From: Pseudomonas libanensis
GTDB taxonomy: Bacteria > Pseudomonadota > Gammaproteobacteria > Pseudomonadales > Pseudomonadaceae
Direction: 5' to 3'
NCBI RefSeq assembly: GCF_001439685.1
Contig: NZ_JYLH01000001.1
Location: 248,001-312,000, forward strand
Length of the DNA: 64,000 nucleotides
The position numbers and the translations under genes were made by a program. Under the pieces are notes generated by a model, which was not told where the DNA came from, made no database searches, and saw only the letters and a program-made list of their open reading frames with translations. Position 1 is the first letter of the stretch; every line of letters begins with the position of its first letter. This document shows, in pieces, positions 44,759 through 56,293 of the stretch.

Positions 44759-46291
44759 GTGACTGCGCTAAACCTGATTCCAGGCCAACTGACCCTCGCC
44801 CAACTGCGGGCCATCTACCAGCAGCCGGTAACCCTCAGCCTGGATGACAGCGCCTCGGCCCAGATTGAAGCCAGCGTTGCCTGTGTGGAGCAGATTCTCG
44901 CCGAGAACCGCACCGCCTACGGCATCAACACCGGTTTCGGCCTGCTCGCCTCGACCCGTATCGCAAGCGAAGACCTCGAAAACCTCCAGCGTTCCCTGGT
45001 GCTGTCCCACGCCGCAGGCGTCGGTGAGCCGATCAGCGATGCGCTGGTGCGGCTGGTCATGGTGCTCAAGGTCAACAGCCTCAGCCGCGGGTTCTCCGGG
45101 ATCCGTCGCCAGGTGATCGACGCGCTGATCGCGCTGATCAATGCCGAGGTGTACCCGCACATTCCGCTCAAGGGGTCGGTCGGCGCCTCCGGTGACCTGG
45201 CGCCGTTGGCGCACATGTCCCTGGTACTGCTTGGCGAAGGCAAGGCACGCCACAAGGGCCAATGGCTGGAAGCCACCGAAGCGCTGAAAATCGCCGGCCT
45301 CACGCCGCTGACCCTGGCCGCCAAAGAAGGCCTGGCCCTGCTCAATGGCACCCAGGTATCCACCGCTTATGCATTGCGCGGCCTGTTCGAAGGCGAAGAC
45401 CTGTTCGCCGGCGCCCTTGCCTGCGGCGGCCTCACCGTAGAAGCCGTACTGGGTTCGCGCTCGCCGTTCGATGCGCGTATTCATGCGGCGCGTGGTCAGC
45501 GTGGACAGATCGATGCGGCTGCGGCCTATCGTGACCTGCTGGGCGAAAGCAGCCAGGTGTCGCAGTCGCACCAGAACTGCGACAAGGTGCAAGACCCGTA
45601 CTCCCTGCGTTGCCAGCCACAGGTCATGGGCGCGTGCCTGACCCAGTTCCGCCAGGCTGCCGAAGTGCTGGTGGTCGAAGCCAACGCGGTGTCGGATAAC
45701 CCGCTGGTATTTGCCGCCGAAGGCGACGTGATTTCCGGCGGTAACTTCCACGCCGAACCGGTGGCCATGGCGGCCGACAACATGGCCCTGGCCATCGCCG
45801 AAATAGGTTCCCTGAGCGAGCGGCGTATCTCGCTGATGATGGACAAGCACATGTCGCAACTGCCGCCGTTCCTGGTGGGTAATGGCGGGGTGAACTCCGG
45901 TTTCATGATTGCCCAGGTCACTGCCGCTGCACTCGCCAGCGAGAACAAGGCATTGGCCCATCCCCATAGCGTCGACAGCCTGCCGACCTCGGCGAACCAG
46001 GAAGACCACGTCTCCATGGCCCCGGCCGCGGGCAAGCGCCTGTGGGAAATGGCCGAGAACACCCGTGGCATTCTCGCGGTGGAATGGCTTGCAGCCTGCC
46101 AGGGCCTGGACCTGCGCGACGGCTTGAAAACCTCGCCTGCGCTTGAAAAAGCCCGGAGCATCCTGCGCGACAAAGTAGCGTTCTACGACAAGGACCGCTT
46201 CTTTGCCCCGGACATCAATGCCGCCAGCGAACTGCTTGCCACCCGTTGCCTGAATGAGCTGGTGCCGGCCAAGTTGCTGCCGAGCCTTTAA
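44759..46291 (+). CDS. hutH2: Histidine ammonia-lyase
   Basis: 510 residues. Deaminates histidine to urocanate, first step of the pathway. The MIO-forming triad Ala143-Ser144-Gly145 is intact in [15 protein letters not shown]; catalytic Tyr54 (YGINTGFG), His84 (LSHAAGVG), the [12 protein letters not shown] and QEDHVSM motifs are present. GTG 44759 was chosen because AAGGAG ends 7 nt upstream; ATG 44753 lies only one base from it. The true histidase of this locus, next to the MIO-less hutH1. Confidence 0.95.
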   Translation: MTALNLIPGQLTLAQLRAIYQQPVTLSLDDSASAQIEASVACVEQILAENRTAYGINTGFGLLASTRIASEDLENLQRSLVLSHAAGVGEPISDALVRLVMVLKVNSLSRGFSGIRRQVIDALIALINAEVYPHIPLKGSVGASGDLAPLAHMSLVLLGEGKARHKGQWLEATEALKIAGLTPLTLAAKEGLALLNGTQVSTAYALRGLFEGEDLFAGALACGGLTVEAVLGSRSPFDARIHAARGQRGQIDAAAAYRDLLGESSQVSQSHQNCDKVQDPYSLRCQPQVMGACLTQFRQAAEVLVVEANAVSDNPLVFAAEGDVISGGNFHAEPVAMAADNMALAIAEIGSLSERRISLMMDKHMSQLPPFLVGNGGVNSGFMIAQVTAAALASENKALAHPHSVDSLPTSANQEDHVSMAPAAGKRLWEMAENTRGILAVEWLAACQGLDLRDGLKTSPALEKARSILRDKVAFYDKDRFFAPDINAASELLATRCLNELVPAKLLPSL

Positions 46292-46307
46292 GCTCACCGG
46301 TACCCAA

Positions 46308-46396
46308 TGTGGGAGCTGGCTTGCCTGCGATAGCGGTGTATCTGCGCCAGATGGGCTGGCTGGAAGTCCGCCATCGCAGGCAAGCCAGCTCCCACA
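46308..46396. repeat. REPIN within the hut operon (type B)
   Basis: Inverted TGTGGGAGCTGGCTTGCCTGCGATAGC arms, 16 bp after the hutH2 stop and upstream of the histidine permease gene. Confidence 0.88.
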
Positions 46397-46449
46397 TTGA
46401 TTTTCGCCAGATTCAGATTTTCTCGGGATAAGAATAATAGGGAAGAGAA

Positions 46450-47859
46450 ATGCACCAGCAAGAAAAAGGTTTGAAACGCGGGCTCAACGCCCGCCATATT
46501 CGCTTCATGGCGCTGGGTTCCGCGATCGGCACCGGGCTGTTCTACGGCTCCGCCTCGGCCATCCAAATGGCCGGCCCTGCCGTGCTGCTGGCCTACCTGA
46601 TCGGCGGCGCCGCAGTGTTCATGGTGATGCGCGCCCTCGGTGAGATGGCTGTGCACAACCCGGTGTCCGGCTCCTTCGGCCAGTACGCCAGCACCTACCT
46701 GGGGCCAATGGCCGGGTTTATCCTCGGCTGGACCTATGCGTTTGAAATGATCATCGTCTGCCTGGCCGACGTCACCGCCTTCGGCATCTACATGGGCTTC
46801 TGGTTTCCCGAAGTCGCCCGTTGGGTCTGGGTGCTGGGCATCGTGTTTTTGATCGGCGGCCTGAACCTGTGCAACGTCAAGGTTTTTGGCGAGATGGAGT
46901 TCTGGTTGTCGCTGCTCAAGGTCGGCGCCATCGTGGCGATGATCCTCGGCGGTTTCGGCATCATGCTGTTCGGCATTCACTCGGCGGGTGAAACCCAGGC
47001 CAGTGGCTTGAGCAACCTGTGGGCCCACGGCGGCTTCATGCCCAACGGCATCGGCGGGCTGATTGCCTCGTTTGCGGTAGTGATGTTTGCCTTTGGCGGG
47101 ATCGAAATCATCGGCATCACGGCCGGCGAAGCCAAGGACCCGCAGCGGGTGATCCCCAAGGCGATCAACGCGGTGCCGCTGCGCATCCTGTTGTTCTATG
47201 TGCTGACCCTGTTCGTGCTGATGGCGATCTACCCATGGCCGCAGATTGGCAGCCAGGGCAGCCCGTTCGTGCAGATCTTCAGCAACCTTGGGATCGGCTC
47301 GGCGGCGACCATCCTCAACATCGTGGTGATCTCGGCGGCCGTGTCGGCGATCAACAGCGACATCTTCGGCGCTGGCCGCATGATGTACGGCCTGGCCCAG
47401 CAAGGGCAGGCGCCTAAGGGATTTGCACAGTTGTCCAGGCAGGGCGTGCCATGGATGACTGTAGTGGTGATGGGCGCCGCGTTGCTCGGCGGTGTGGTGC
47501 TCAACTACCTGATCCCGGAAAACGTGTTCCTGCTGATCGCGTCGATTGCCACCTTCGCCACCGTGTGGGTGTGGCTGATGATTTTGTTCACCCAGGTCGC
47601 CATGCGTCGCTCCATGACCAAGGAACAGGTCGCCGAGCTGAAATTCCCGGTACCGTTCTGGCCCTATGCGCCGGCAGCGGCCATTGTGTTCATGCTGTTT
47701 GTGTTTGGCGTGCTCGGTTACTTCCCGGACACCCAGGCGGCCTTGATGGTCGGCGCCGTGTGGATCGTGCTGCTGATCCTCGCTTACTTGCTGTGGGTCA
47801 AGCCCGCCGCCGGGCAAACGGCCAGGGTCCACTACGACCCGGCCTTGTCTCATCGATAA
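46450..47859 (+). CDS. hutTh: Amino-acid permease, probable histidine transporter
   Basis: 469 residues with about 12 membrane segments, amino acid-polyamine-organocation superfamily (AAT type). N-terminus [43 protein letters not shown] and the [18 protein letters not shown] loop near residue 225 are typical of proton symporters of the HutT/ProY kind. Family knowledge: HutTh is the main high-affinity histidine uptake system in SBW25; the substrate here is inferred from location between hutH2 and hutI. GGAAGAG precedes the ATG. Confidence 0.9.
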   Translation: MHQQEKGLKRGLNARHIRFMALGSAIGTGLFYGSASAIQMAGPAVLLAYLIGGAAVFMVMRALGEMAVHNPVSGSFGQYASTYLGPMAGFILGWTYAFEMIIVCLADVTAFGIYMGFWFPEVARWVWVLGIVFLIGGLNLCNVKVFGEMEFWLSLLKVGAIVAMILGGFGIMLFGIHSAGETQASGLSNLWAHGGFMPNGIGGLIASFAVVMFAFGGIEIIGITAGEAKDPQRVIPKAINAVPLRILLFYVLTLFVLMAIYPWPQIGSQGSPFVQIFSNLGIGSAATILNIVVISAAVSAINSDIFGAGRMMYGLAQQGQAPKGFAQLSRQGVPWMTVVVMGAALLGGVVLNYLIPENVFLLIASIATFATVWVWLMILFTQVAMRRSMTKEQVAELKFPVPFWPYAPAAAIVFMLFVFGVLGYFPDTQAALMVGAVWIVLLILAYLLWVKPAAGQTARVHYDPALSHR

Positions 47860-47874
47860 CTTAGGGAGGCGTTG

Positions 47875-49080
47875 ATGAAAACCCTTTGGCACCACTGCCA
47901 CGTCGCAACCATGGCCCAGGGCAAATACTCGATCATCGAGGACGCCGCCATGGTGACTGTCGGCTCGCTCATCGAGTGGGTCGGCCCCCGCAGCCAGGCA
48001 CCCACGGCCGATTACGCCCAGGTGCATGACCTGCAAGGCGCGTGGGTCACCCCCGGGCTGATCGATTGCCACACCCACACGGTGTTCGGCGGCAATCGCA
48101 GCGGCGAATTCGAGCAGCGCCTCGAAGGCGTCAGCTACGCCGACATCGCGGCCAAGGGCGGCGGTATTGCCAGCACCGTGCGTGCCACCCGCGCTGCCAC
48201 GGAAGATGGACTGTTTGCCAGCGCTGAAAAGCGCCTGCGCAGTTTGCTGCGAGACGGCGTGACCACGGTGGAGATCAAATCCGGCTACGGCCTGGACCTA
48301 GCCAACGAACGCAAGATGCTGCGCGTGGCCCGGCGCCTGGGTGAAGCGCTGCCGGTCAGTGTTCGCGCCACGTGCCTGGCGGCCCACGCGTTGCCGCCGG
48401 AATACAAGGACCGCGCCGACGCCTACATCGAGCACATTTGCACCGAGATGCTGCCGGCCCTGGCTGCAGAAGGGTTGGTGGATGCGGTGGACGCCTTCTG
48501 CGAATACCTGGCGTTTTCCCCCGAGCAGGTTGAGCGTGTGTTTAAAGTAGCCCAGCAACTCGGCCTGCCGGTGAAGCTGCACGCCGAGCAACTTTCGTCC
48601 CTGCACGGCTCGAGCCTGGCCGCACGTTACCAGGCGCTGTCGGCGGACCATCTGGAGTTCATGACCGAAGAAGACGCCATCGCCATGGCCGCTGCCGGCA
48701 CCGTTGCCGTCTTGCTGCCGGGGGCTTTCTACTTCCTGCGTGAAACCCAGTTGCCGCCGATGGAGGCCCTGCGCAAGCACGGCGTGAAGATCGCCATTGC
48801 CAGCGACCTCAACCCTGGCACTTCCCCGGCGCTGTCGGTGCGTTTGATGCTGAACATGGCCTGCACCCTGTTTCGCATGACCCCCGAAGAAGCCCTGGCC
48901 GGCGCCACGCAACACGCGGCCACCGCGTTGGGCCTGGGCGACACCCATGGTTCCCTGGAAGCGGGCAAGGTCGCCGATTTTGTCGCCTGGCAGATCGATC
49001 GCCCCGCCGACCTGGCCTACTGGCTGGGCGGCGAGCTGGATAAACGCGTCGTGCGCCATGGCGCCGATGTCACTGTTTAA
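47875..49080 (+). CDS. hutI: Imidazolonepropionase
   Basis: 401 residues, amidohydrolase superfamily. Opens imidazolone propionate to formiminoglutamate, third step of histidine breakdown. Metal-binding [19 protein letters not shown] (about 64-82), HAEQLS near residue 240 and SDLNPGTSP near 316 are in place. ATG 47875 was chosen over TTG 47872; AGGGAGG lies 5 nt before the TTG, giving 8 nt to the ATG. hutG follows 11 bp later. Confidence 0.96.
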   Translation: MKTLWHHCHVATMAQGKYSIIEDAAMVTVGSLIEWVGPRSQAPTADYAQVHDLQGAWVTPGLIDCHTHTVFGGNRSGEFEQRLEGVSYADIAAKGGGIASTVRATRAATEDGLFASAEKRLRSLLRDGVTTVEIKSGYGLDLANERKMLRVARRLGEALPVSVRATCLAAHALPPEYKDRADAYIEHICTEMLPALAAEGLVDAVDAFCEYLAFSPEQVERVFKVAQQLGLPVKLHAEQLSSLHGSSLAARYQALSADHLEFMTEEDAIAMAAAGTVAVLLPGAFYFLRETQLPPMEALRKHGVKIAIASDLNPGTSPALSVRLMLNMACTLFRMTPEEALAGATQHAATALGLGDTHGSLEAGKVADFVAWQIDRPADLAYWLGGELDKRVVRHGADVTV

Positions 49081-49091
49081 GGAGCTCTGTT

Positions 49092-49892
49092 GTGGATAAG
49101 GTCCTGACATTCAAACAAGGCCGCGTACCGCTGCTGATCAGCATGCCCCACGCCGGCCTGCGCCTGACCCCTGCGGTCGAGGCCGGGTTGATCCCCGAGG
49201 CGCAAAACCTGCCGGACACCGACTGGCATATCCCCCTGTTGTATGACTTTGCCGAAGCACTGGGCGCCAGCACCCTGGCGGCAGAGTATTCGCGGTTTGT
49301 CATCGACTTGAACCGGCCCTCGGATAACAAGCCGCTTTATGCAGGCGCCACCACCGGCCTGTACCCGGAGACGCTGTTCGATGGCGTGCCGTTGTTCCGT
49401 GAAGGGCAGACGCCCTCCGAGGAAGAGCGTGCGACCTACCTGCAGAAGATCTGGGGTCCTTATCACCGCCAACTGCAAGAAGAACTGGCACGCCTCAAGG
49501 CCGAGTTCGGCTATGCGTTGCTGTTTGATGCGCACTCGATTCGCTCGGTAATCCCGCACCTGTTCGACGGCAAATTGCCGGACTTCAACCTGGGTACCTT
49601 CAACGGCGCTGCATGCGATCCGGAATTGGCCAGCCAGCTCGAAGCCATCTGCGCCGCGCACCCCCAGTACACCCATGTGCTGAACGGGCGCTTCAAGGGC
49701 GGCCATATCACCCGGCATTACGGTGACCCTGCGCAGGATATTCATGCGGTGCAGCTGGAGTTGTGCCAGAGCGCGTATATGGAGGAGTTTGAACCGTTTC
49801 GCTATCGTCCCGACCTGGCCGAGCCGACCCAGGTGGTGTTGAAGCAGCTGCTGCAAGGGTTTTTGTCTTGGGGGCAAAGCCGGTACCGATGA
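49092..49892 (+). CDS. hutG: N-formylglutamate deformylase
   Basis: 266 residues. Splits N-formyl-glutamate into glutamate and formate, last step of the pathway. Family blocks LLISMPHAGLRLTP, DTDWHIPLLYDFAEALGAS, RFVIDLNRP and LLFDAHSIRSVIP with likely metal ligands are visible. It is of the formylglutamate amidohydrolase family, not the arginase-like formiminoglutamase sometimes given the same symbol. GTG start with GGAGCTC upstream. Last gene of the hut operon. Confidence 0.95.
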   Translation: MDKVLTFKQGRVPLLISMPHAGLRLTPAVEAGLIPEAQNLPDTDWHIPLLYDFAEALGASTLAAEYSRFVIDLNRPSDNKPLYAGATTGLYPETLFDGVPLFREGQTPSEEERATYLQKIWGPYHRQLQEELARLKAEFGYALLFDAHSIRSVIPHLFDGKLPDFNLGTFNGAACDPELASQLEAICAAHPQYTHVLNGRFKGGHITRHYGDPAQDIHAVQLELCQSAYMEEFEPFRYRPDLAEPTQVVLKQLLQGFLSWGQSRYR

Positions 49893-49913
49893 TTCAGGGT
49901 GTTGCTCAAATAG

Positions 49914-49985
49914 CTATCGGGAGCAAGCCCCCTCCCACATTTTGACTGCATTCACACAGTCCAAATGTCGGAGGGGCTGGAGGGG
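49914..49985. repeat. Degenerate REP pair
   Basis: CTATCGGGAGCAAGCCCCCTCCCACA is an almost intact type A arm. The partner TGTCGGAGGGGCTGGAGGGGCC is heavily changed. Lies downstream of hutG. Confidence 0.65.
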
Positions 49986-50134
49986 CCGACTGTAGGATTA
50001 TCTGCGGAGCGAACTGCTGACACAGGTCTAAGTGCTCAAGGACATGCTCATTGCACAATTCGGGTTTATGATGCCGGACGGCACAATAATAGACGTCCCC
50101 CCAGGGATGAACCCGACACCCTACGGAGCGCGCA

Positions 50135-51106
50135 ATGCAGACTTGGTACCCGCAGATCAAACCCTACGCCCGGCACGATCTGGCTGTCGATGACACCCAC
50201 ACCCTGTATGTCGATGAAAGTGGCTCCCCCGAAGGCTTGCCCGTCGTGTTCATCCACGGTGGCCCAGGTGCCGGTTGCGACGCCCAGAGCCGCTGCTACT
50301 TCGACCCGAACCTGTACCATATTGTGACCTTCGACCAGCGTGGCTGCGGTCGCTCGACCCCGCGCGCCAACCTCGAAAACAACACCACCTGGGACCTGGT
50401 CGCCGACCTGGAGCGCATCCGCGAGCACCTGGGCATCGACAAGTGGGTGCTGTTCGGCGGCTCGTGGGGCTCGACCCTGGCCCTGGCCTACGCGCAAACC
50501 CATCCCGAACGCGTGCTTGGCCTGATCGTGCGCGGCATCTTCCTCGCCCGCCCGCAGGACATCCACTGGTTCTACCAGGAGGGTGCGAGCCGCCTGTTCC
50601 CGGATTACTGGCAGGACTACCTGGCGCCGATCCCGGTGGAAGAGCGCCACGACATGATCGCCGCCTACCACAAGCGCCTGACCGGCAACGACCAGATCGC
50701 CCAGATGCACGCAGCCAAGGCCTGGTCCGGTTGGGAAGGGCGCATGCTGGGCCTGTGCCCGAGCCCGCAGCATGTCGAGCGCTTCTCCGAGCCGCAGCGC
50801 GCCTTGTCCATTGCCCGCATCGAATGTCATTACTTCACCAACAACTCCTTCCTGGAACCCAACCAGCTGATTCGCGATATGCACAAGATCGCTCATCTGC
50901 CCGGCGTCATCATCCACGGTCGCTACGATATGATCTGCCCGCTGGATAACGCCTGGGAGCTGCATCAGGCCTGGCCCAACAGCGAGCTACAGGTGATTCG
51001 CGAGGCCGGGCATGCTGCCTCCGAGCCGGGTATCACCGACGCTTTGGTGCGTGCGACCGGCGAAATGGCACGGCGCCTGCTTGATCTGCCCCCTGAAGAA
51101 GCATGA
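50135..51106 (+). CDS. pip: Proline iminopeptidase
   Basis: 323 residues, alpha/beta-hydrolase (S33). Removes N-terminal proline from peptides. Oxyanion motif HGGPGAG (about 44-50), nucleophile Ser in [14 protein letters not shown] near residue 110, Asp in [15 protein letters not shown] and His in [21 protein letters not shown] precedes the ATG. Its stop overlaps the dtd start by 4 bp, so the two are coupled, as in other pseudomonads by my recollection. Confidence 0.95.
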   Translation: MQTWYPQIKPYARHDLAVDDTHTLYVDESGSPEGLPVVFIHGGPGAGCDAQSRCYFDPNLYHIVTFDQRGCGRSTPRANLENNTTWDLVADLERIREHLGIDKWVLFGGSWGSTLALAYAQTHPERVLGLIVRGIFLARPQDIHWFYQEGASRLFPDYWQDYLAPIPVEERHDMIAAYHKRLTGNDQIAQMHAAKAWSGWEGRMLGLCPSPQHVERFSEPQRALSIARIECHYFTNNSFLEPNQLIRDMHKIAHLPGVIIHGRYDMICPLDNAWELHQAWPNSELQVIREAGHAASEPGITDALVRATGEMARRLLDLPPEEA

Positions 51107-51540
51107 AGGGCCTGTTGCAGCGGGTGCGTGGCGCCCGCGTCGAAGTCGCCGGGGAGGTCGTGGGTGCGATTGACCAGGGTTTGCTGGTGCTGGTCGCCGT
51201 CGAACCTTCAGATACGCCCGAGAGCGCCGACAAACTATTGCACAAGCTGCTTAACTATCGGGTGTTCAGTGACGACGAGGGCAAGATGAACCTGTCGCTC
51301 AAGGATATCGGCGGCGGTTTGCTGCTGGTGTCGCAGTTCACCCTGGCGGCGGACACAAAAAGCGGGCTGCGGCCCAGTTTCTCCACAGCGGCTCCACCGG
51401 CCCTGGGGGCAGCGCTTTTTGATCACTTGTGGTTACAAGCGCAACAATTGCATGGCAAGGTGGCTTCAGGGCGTTTTGGCGCCGATATGCAGGTGCATTT
51501 GGTCAATGATGGCCCTGTGACCTTCCTCTTACAGACATGA
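51103..51540 (+). CDS. dtd: D-aminoacyl-tRNA deacylase
   Basis: 145 residues. Recycles D-aminoacyl-tRNAs. The two active-site motifs are clear: [17 protein letters not shown] (Ser/Gln/Thr near 77-80, SQxT) and NDGPVTF near the C-terminus (Gly-Pro cis motif). Cytoplasmic dimer. Coupled to pip by an ATGA overlap. Confidence 0.96.
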   Translation: MKGLLQRVRGARVEVAGEVVGAIDQGLLVLVAVEPSDTPESADKLLHKLLNYRVFSDDEGKMNLSLKDIGGGLLLVSQFTLAADTKSGLRPSFSTAAPPALGAALFDHLWLQAQQLHGKVASGRFGADMQVHLVNDGPVTFLLQT

Positions 51541-51806
51541 ATGTATTAAAAACGACTTTAATGCTGAAAAACGCAGGTTTTCGCTACAAATACTTCACTG
51601 TCCCTGATGCGTTGTCTCGCGGGCTACTAGATAATCGCGCGCTACGGGGATCAGCGTTGTTTGGTCCATTTTTGACTTAGGTAGAGACTTGTCCGATAGC
51701 CTTTGGGGAATCATTTGGCCCCAGGGGAGTCGGAACATTGCTCGCCAACCTGGCATATAGATAGCTGGCCGTTGGTTTTTTGATCTGTTTTCGGCGAGGG
51801 TTGCTC

Positions 51807-53543
51807 GTGATTGTTAGTCCCTGTAATGCACCAAAATTGTCTGCCAAACGGTTACGAAACGCACTGGTGACGGGCTCTGCCCTGTTGTGCCTGTTCGGCG
51901 CGGGTCAACTGTGGGCATTCAGTCTGGATGATGTGTCGGCCAAGGCAAAAGAGCTGGCCGGGCAGAAATACGAAGCTCCGCGCAGCAATCTGCCGAACGA
52001 ATTCCGCGAAATGAAATTCGCTGACTACCAGAAGATTCGTTTCCGCAATGAAAAAGCCGAGTGGGCCGATCAGAACACCCCGTTCAAGCTGTCCTTCTAT
52101 CATCAGGGCATGCATTTCGACACGCCGGTGAAAATCAACGAAGTCACTGCCGACAGCGTGCATGAAATCAAGTACGACCCGACGCGTTTCGATTTCGGCG
52201 ACGTGAAATTCGATCCCAAGGCCACTGAACAGCTGGGTTATGCCGGTTTCCGTGTGCTTTTCCCGATCAACAAGGCCGACAAGCAAGACGAAATCATGAC
52301 CCTGCTCGGCGCCAGCTATTTCCGCGTCGTGGGCAAGGACCAGGTATATGGCCTGTCTGCCCGTGGGATGGCCATTGATACCGCACTGCCGTCCGGCGAA
52401 GAGTTCCCGCGTTTCACCGAGTTCTGGATCGAACGTCCAAAGCCGGGTGACAAGCACCTGGTGATCTTCGCCCTGCTGGATTCGCCGCGCGCCACTGGCG
52501 CCTATCGCCTGATCCTGCGTCCTGGCACCGACACCGTAGTCGATGTGAAATCGCAGATGTACCTGCGCGACAAGGTCAGCAAGCTGGGCGTGGCCCCGTT
52601 GACCTCGATGTTCCTGTTCGGCGCCAACCAGCCGTCCAAGGTCCTCAACTACCGTCGCGAGCTGCACGACTCCAGCGGCCTGTCGATCCATGCCGGCAAC
52701 GGCGAGTGGATCTGGCGCCCGTTGAACAACCCTAAACACCTGTCGGTCAGCAACTTCAGCGTCGAGAACCCGCGTGGGTTCGGCCTGCTGCAACGTGGCC
52801 GCAACTTCAGCCACTACGAAGACCTGGACGACAACTACGACAAGCGCCCAAGCGCCTGGATCGAGCCTGAGGGCGATTGGGGCAAGGGCACCGTCGATCT
52901 GGTAGAGATCCCGACGGCCGATGAAACCAATGACAACATCGTGGCGTTCTGGAGCCCGGCCGAACTGCCGGAAGTCGGCAAGCCGCTGGACGTGTCCTAC
53001 CGCCTGCACTGGACCCTGGACGACGCTGCCTTCCATTCGCCGGAGAGCGCCTGGGTCAAGCAGACCCTGCGTTCCACGGGGGACGTGAAGCAATCGAACC
53101 TGATCCGTCAGCCGGATGGCAGCGTGGCCTACCTGGTGGACTTCGAAGGCCCGTCCCTGAAGAAACTGCTGCCGGACGCCCCGGTACGCAGCCAGGTGAG
53201 TGTCAGTGACAACGCCGAGCTGGTTGAAAATAGTGTGCGCTACAACGAGCACACCAAAGGCTGGCGCCTGACCCTGCGCATGAAGATCAAGGACGCGGGC
53301 AAGCCGACTGAAATGCGTGCGGCACTGGTGCAGGATATCGTGCAGCCAGAGCCTGAGCCGGTTTCCAACCATGTGTTGAAGGCCGACAAAGTCCTGGCCA
53401 AGCAGCACGAGAAACAGGCCAAGAAAGACGCGAAAGACAAGCAAGCCCAGCAGCCAGAAGCTGCCCCAGCCACTCCGGAGCCGATCAAGACCGAGCAAGT
53501 CCTGACCGAAACCTGGAGCTATCAGTTGCCTGCCGATGAGTAA
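51807..53543 (+). CDS. opgG: Periplasmic glucan biosynthesis protein OpgG
   Basis: 578 residues from GTG 51807, which has GAGGG 6 nt upstream. Long Sec signal (about residues 14-40, [22 protein letters not shown]) and the MdoG domain ([14 protein letters not shown] onward; [23 protein letters not shown]). Family knowledge: OpgG makes or trims branches of osmoregulated periplasmic glucans. The C-terminal 65 residues are Lys/Gln/Pro-rich and probably disordered, longer than in E. coli. Overlaps opgH by 8 bp. Confidence 0.94.
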   Translation: MIVSPCNAPKLSAKRLRNALVTGSALLCLFGAGQLWAFSLDDVSAKAKELAGQKYEAPRSNLPNEFREMKFADYQKIRFRNEKAEWADQNTPFKLSFYHQGMHFDTPVKINEVTADSVHEIKYDPTRFDFGDVKFDPKATEQLGYAGFRVLFPINKADKQDEIMTLLGASYFRVVGKDQVYGLSARGMAIDTALPSGEEFPRFTEFWIERPKPGDKHLVIFALLDSPRATGAYRLILRPGTDTVVDVKSQMYLRDKVSKLGVAPLTSMFLFGANQPSKVLNYRRELHDSSGLSIHAGNGEWIWRPLNNPKHLSVSNFSVENPRGFGLLQRGRNFSHYEDLDDNYDKRPSAWIEPEGDWGKGTVDLVEIPTADETNDNIVAFWSPAELPEVGKPLDVSYRLHWTLDDAAFHSPESAWVKQTLRSTGDVKQSNLIRQPDGSVAYLVDFEGPSLKKLLPDAPVRSQVSVSDNAELVENSVRYNEHTKGWRLTLRMKIKDAGKPTEMRAALVQDIVQPEPEPVSNHVLKADKVLAKQHEKQAKKDAKDKQAQQPEAAPATPEPIKTEQVLTETWSYQLPADE

Positions 53544-56106
53544 TTCCCAAATAACGCCCGAGACTCTGTCCGAGTACCTGGCGCATCTGCCCATGACGGC
53601 CGAGCAGCGCGCCGAGCTGGCGGGCTGCAGCTCGTTCAGCGAGTTGCATGAGCGTCTCTCGTCAAAAACCTTCGACGCCCCGACCGACGCCGCCCAGGCC
53701 TCGGTCGGCCGTCGGTTGACCCTCAGCACTGCCGAAGAGCTGCAAGACGCTGAAATGCTGGCGCTCGACGCCAGCGGTCGCGTATGCCTCAAGGCCACGC
53801 CGCCGATCCGCCGGACCAAAGTGGTGCCCGAGCCTTGGCGCACCAATATCCTGGTACGTGGCTGGCGGCGGATCACTGGTCGCACCAACCCGCCCAAGCC
53901 ACCGAAAGACGAGCGGGTGTTGCCGGCTGCGCGCTGGCGTACCGTGGGTTCGATCCGTCGCTATATCCTGCTGGTGCTGATGCTCGGCCAGACCATCGTG
54001 GCGGGCTGGTACATGAAAGGCATCATGCCGTACCAGGGCTGGTCGCTGGTCGACTTCGACGAAATCCGCAACCAGACCCTGCTGCAAACGGCGACCCAGG
54101 TACTGCCTTACGCCCTGCAAACCAGCATCCTGATCATGTTCGGGATTCTGTTCTGCTGGGTGTCGGCCGGCTTCTGGACCGCGTTGATGGGCTTTCTGGA
54201 GCTGCTGACCGGTCACGATAAATATCGCATCTCCGGTAAAAGTGCCGGCGACGAGCCGATTCCGAAGGATGCGCGCACCGCGCTGGTGATGCCGATCTGC
54301 AACGAAGACGTGCCGCGTGTATTCGCGGGTTTGCGTGCGACGTTCGAATCGGTGGCCGCCACCGGCGACCTGGATCGCTTCGATTTCTTCGTGCTCAGTG
54401 ACAGTAACGAGGCCGACATCTGTATCGCCGAGCAGCAAGCCTGGCTCGATGTATGCCGCGAGGCCGGTGGCTTCGGCAAGATCTTCTATCGCCGCCGTCG
54501 CCGCCGCGTAAAGCGCAAGAGCGGCAACCTCGACGACTTCTGCCGTCGCTGGGGCGGTGACTACAAGTACATGGTAGTGCTCGACGCCGACAGCGTGATG
54601 AGCGGCGAGTGCCTGACCAGCCTGGTGCGCCTGATGGAAGCCACGCCGGATGCGGGAATCATCCAGACCGCGCCACGGGCGTCGGGCATGGACACCCTGT
54701 ATGCGCGCATGCAGCAGTTCGCCACCCGCGTGTACGGCCCGCTGTTTACCGCCGGCCTGCACTTCTGGCAGCTGGGTGAATCCCACTACTGGGGTCACAA
54801 TGCGATCATCCGCATGAAGCCGTTTATCGAGCACTGCGCCCTGGCGCCGTTGCCTGGTAAAGGCGCGTTTGCCGGCGCGATCCTCTCCCACGACTTCGTT
54901 GAAGCTGCGCTGATGCGCCGTGCCGGCTGGGGCGTGTGGATTGCCTACGACCTGCCGGGCAGCTACGAAGAACTGCCGCCGAACCTGCTGGACGAACTCA
55001 AGCGTGACCGTCGCTGGTGCCACGGTAACCTGATGAACTTCCGCCTGTTCCTGGTAAAAGGCATGCACCCGGTGCACCGTGCAGTGTTCCTGACCGGCGT
55101 GATGTCCTACCTGTCGGCGCCGTTGTGGTTCTTCTTCCTGGTGTTGTCCACCGCGTTGCTGGCGGTAAACACGCTGATGGAACCGCAGTACTTCATGGCT
55201 CCACGCCAGTTGTACCCGCTGTGGCCACAATGGCACCCGGACAAGGCGGTGGCGCTGTTCTCCACCACCATCGTGCTGCTGTTCCTGCCTAAACTGCTGA
55301 GCATCATCCTGATCTGGGCCAAGGGCGCGAAAGAGTTCGGCGGCAAGTTCAAGGTGACCTTGTCGATGTTGCTGGAGATGCTGTTCTCCATGCTGCTGGC
55401 GCCGGTACGGATGATTTTCCACACCCGTTTCGTGCTTGCCGCGTTCCTCGGCTGGGCCGCCACCTGGAACTCGCCGCAGCGTGACGACGACTCCACGCCA
55501 TGGAGCGAAGCGGTCAAGCGCCACGGGCCGCAAACCCTGCTGGGCTTCCTGTGGGCCCTGCTGGTGGTTTGGTTGAACCCAAGCTTCCTGTGGTGGCTGA
55601 TCCCGATTGTCGGCTCGCTGATGCTGTCGATCCCGGTGTCGGTGATTTCCAGCCGGGTCAAGCTGGGCCTCAAGTCCCGTGACGAGAGCCTGTTCCTGAT
55701 CCCTGAGGAATACAATCCGCCGCAAGCGCTGCTGTCGACCGAGAAGTACACCCACGAAAACCGCTGGCACGCCCTCAATGACGGGTTTGTGCGTTCGGTG
55801 GTCGACCCGCAGCAGAACGCCCTGGCCTGCGCCTTGGCGACTTCTCGGCACCGTGAGGCGGAACCGATCGAGTACCTGCGCATGGAGCGTGTTCGCCATG
55901 CGTTGAAAGTCGGCCCGGCCGGCCTCAACAACAGCGAACGCCTGGCCTTGCTCAGCGACCCGGTGGCTCTGGCACGCTTGCATGAGCAGGTCTGGAGCGA
56001 AGGCCACGCTGAGTGGCTTGGTGCCTGGCGTGCATCGATCAAGGCTGATCCGCATGCGCCGTTGCTGCCGCTGCAACCGCAGTCGGCCCAGGCTCAACCG
56101 GCCTGA
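53536..56106 (+). CDS. opgH: Glucosyltransferase OpgH
   Basis: 856 residues, inner-membrane family-2 glycosyltransferase that makes the beta-1,2 glucan backbone. About 8 membrane segments (two near 140-215, the rest after 515) flank a cytoplasmic catalytic domain with [15 protein letters not shown] (about 237), [26 protein letters not shown] and the acceptor motif [12 protein letters not shown]. Overlaps opgG by 8 bp, so coupled. A G/C-rich hairpin follows. Confidence 0.96.
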   Translation: MSNSQITPETLSEYLAHLPMTAEQRAELAGCSSFSELHERLSSKTFDAPTDAAQASVGRRLTLSTAEELQDAEMLALDASGRVCLKATPPIRRTKVVPEPWRTNILVRGWRRITGRTNPPKPPKDERVLPAARWRTVGSIRRYILLVLMLGQTIVAGWYMKGIMPYQGWSLVDFDEIRNQTLLQTATQVLPYALQTSILIMFGILFCWVSAGFWTALMGFLELLTGHDKYRISGKSAGDEPIPKDARTALVMPICNEDVPRVFAGLRATFESVAATGDLDRFDFFVLSDSNEADICIAEQQAWLDVCREAGGFGKIFYRRRRRRVKRKSGNLDDFCRRWGGDYKYMVVLDADSVMSGECLTSLVRLMEATPDAGIIQTAPRASGMDTLYARMQQFATRVYGPLFTAGLHFWQLGESHYWGHNAIIRMKPFIEHCALAPLPGKGAFAGAILSHDFVEAALMRRAGWGVWIAYDLPGSYEELPPNLLDELKRDRRWCHGNLMNFRLFLVKGMHPVHRAVFLTGVMSYLSAPLWFFFLVLSTALLAVNTLMEPQYFMAPRQLYPLWPQWHPDKAVALFSTTIVLLFLPKLLSIILIWAKGAKEFGGKFKVTLSMLLEMLFSMLLAPVRMIFHTRFVLAAFLGWAATWNSPQRDDDSTPWSEAVKRHGPQTLLGFLWALLVVWLNPSFLWWLIPIVGSLMLSIPVSVISSRVKLGLKSRDESLFLIPEEYNPPQALLSTEKYTHENRWHALNDGFVRSVVDPQQNALACALATSRHREAEPIEYLRMERVRHALKVGPAGLNNSERLALLSDPVALARLHEQVWSEGHAEWLGAWRASIKADPHAPLLPLQPQSAQAQPA

Positions 56107-56111
56107 TTCAG

Positions 56112-56141
56112 ACGCCCCCGAGGGCTCGCCTCGGGGGTGTT
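56112..56141 (+). terminator. Probable terminator of opgGH
   Basis: ACGCCCCCGAGG (56112-56123) pairs with CCTCGGGGGTGT (56129-56140) around a GCTCG loop, 6 bp after the stop. The T-tail is weak (TTCC). Confidence 0.75.
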
Positions 56142-56247
56142 CCAGACGCTGGTCCTACAGCGTTTACAGTCCCTTCCCTGTATCGCTAACTCCTTGTTAT
56201 TTCGAAACAAAAGACCTTTGTTCGAGGCGTATTGCCGTGCCTGCGGC

Positions 56248-56271
56248 TGGGTTAGCATCGCCCCCCAAAAT
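56248..56271 (+). repeat. Leader repeat, copy 1
   Basis: A 24-bp stretch beginning TGGGTTAGCATCGC matches 21 of 24 bases with 57237-57260. It lies 22 bp upstream of the first binding-protein gene. The element looks like a duplicated promoter/leader segment. Confidence 0.65.
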
Positions 56272-56293
56272 TTGACTCGCCATGGGGGCATTC

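Noticed and set aside
33975..49892. hut locus considered as a horizontally acquired island
   Set aside because: Base composition and codon use match the flanks, no integrase, tRNA or direct repeats border it, and the locus is standard for Pseudomonas.
53662..56097. 811-codon minus-strand open frame across opgH
   Set aside because: Antisense to a fully recognisable glucosyltransferase. Composition (Arg/Gln/His-rich) is typical of a shadow frame.
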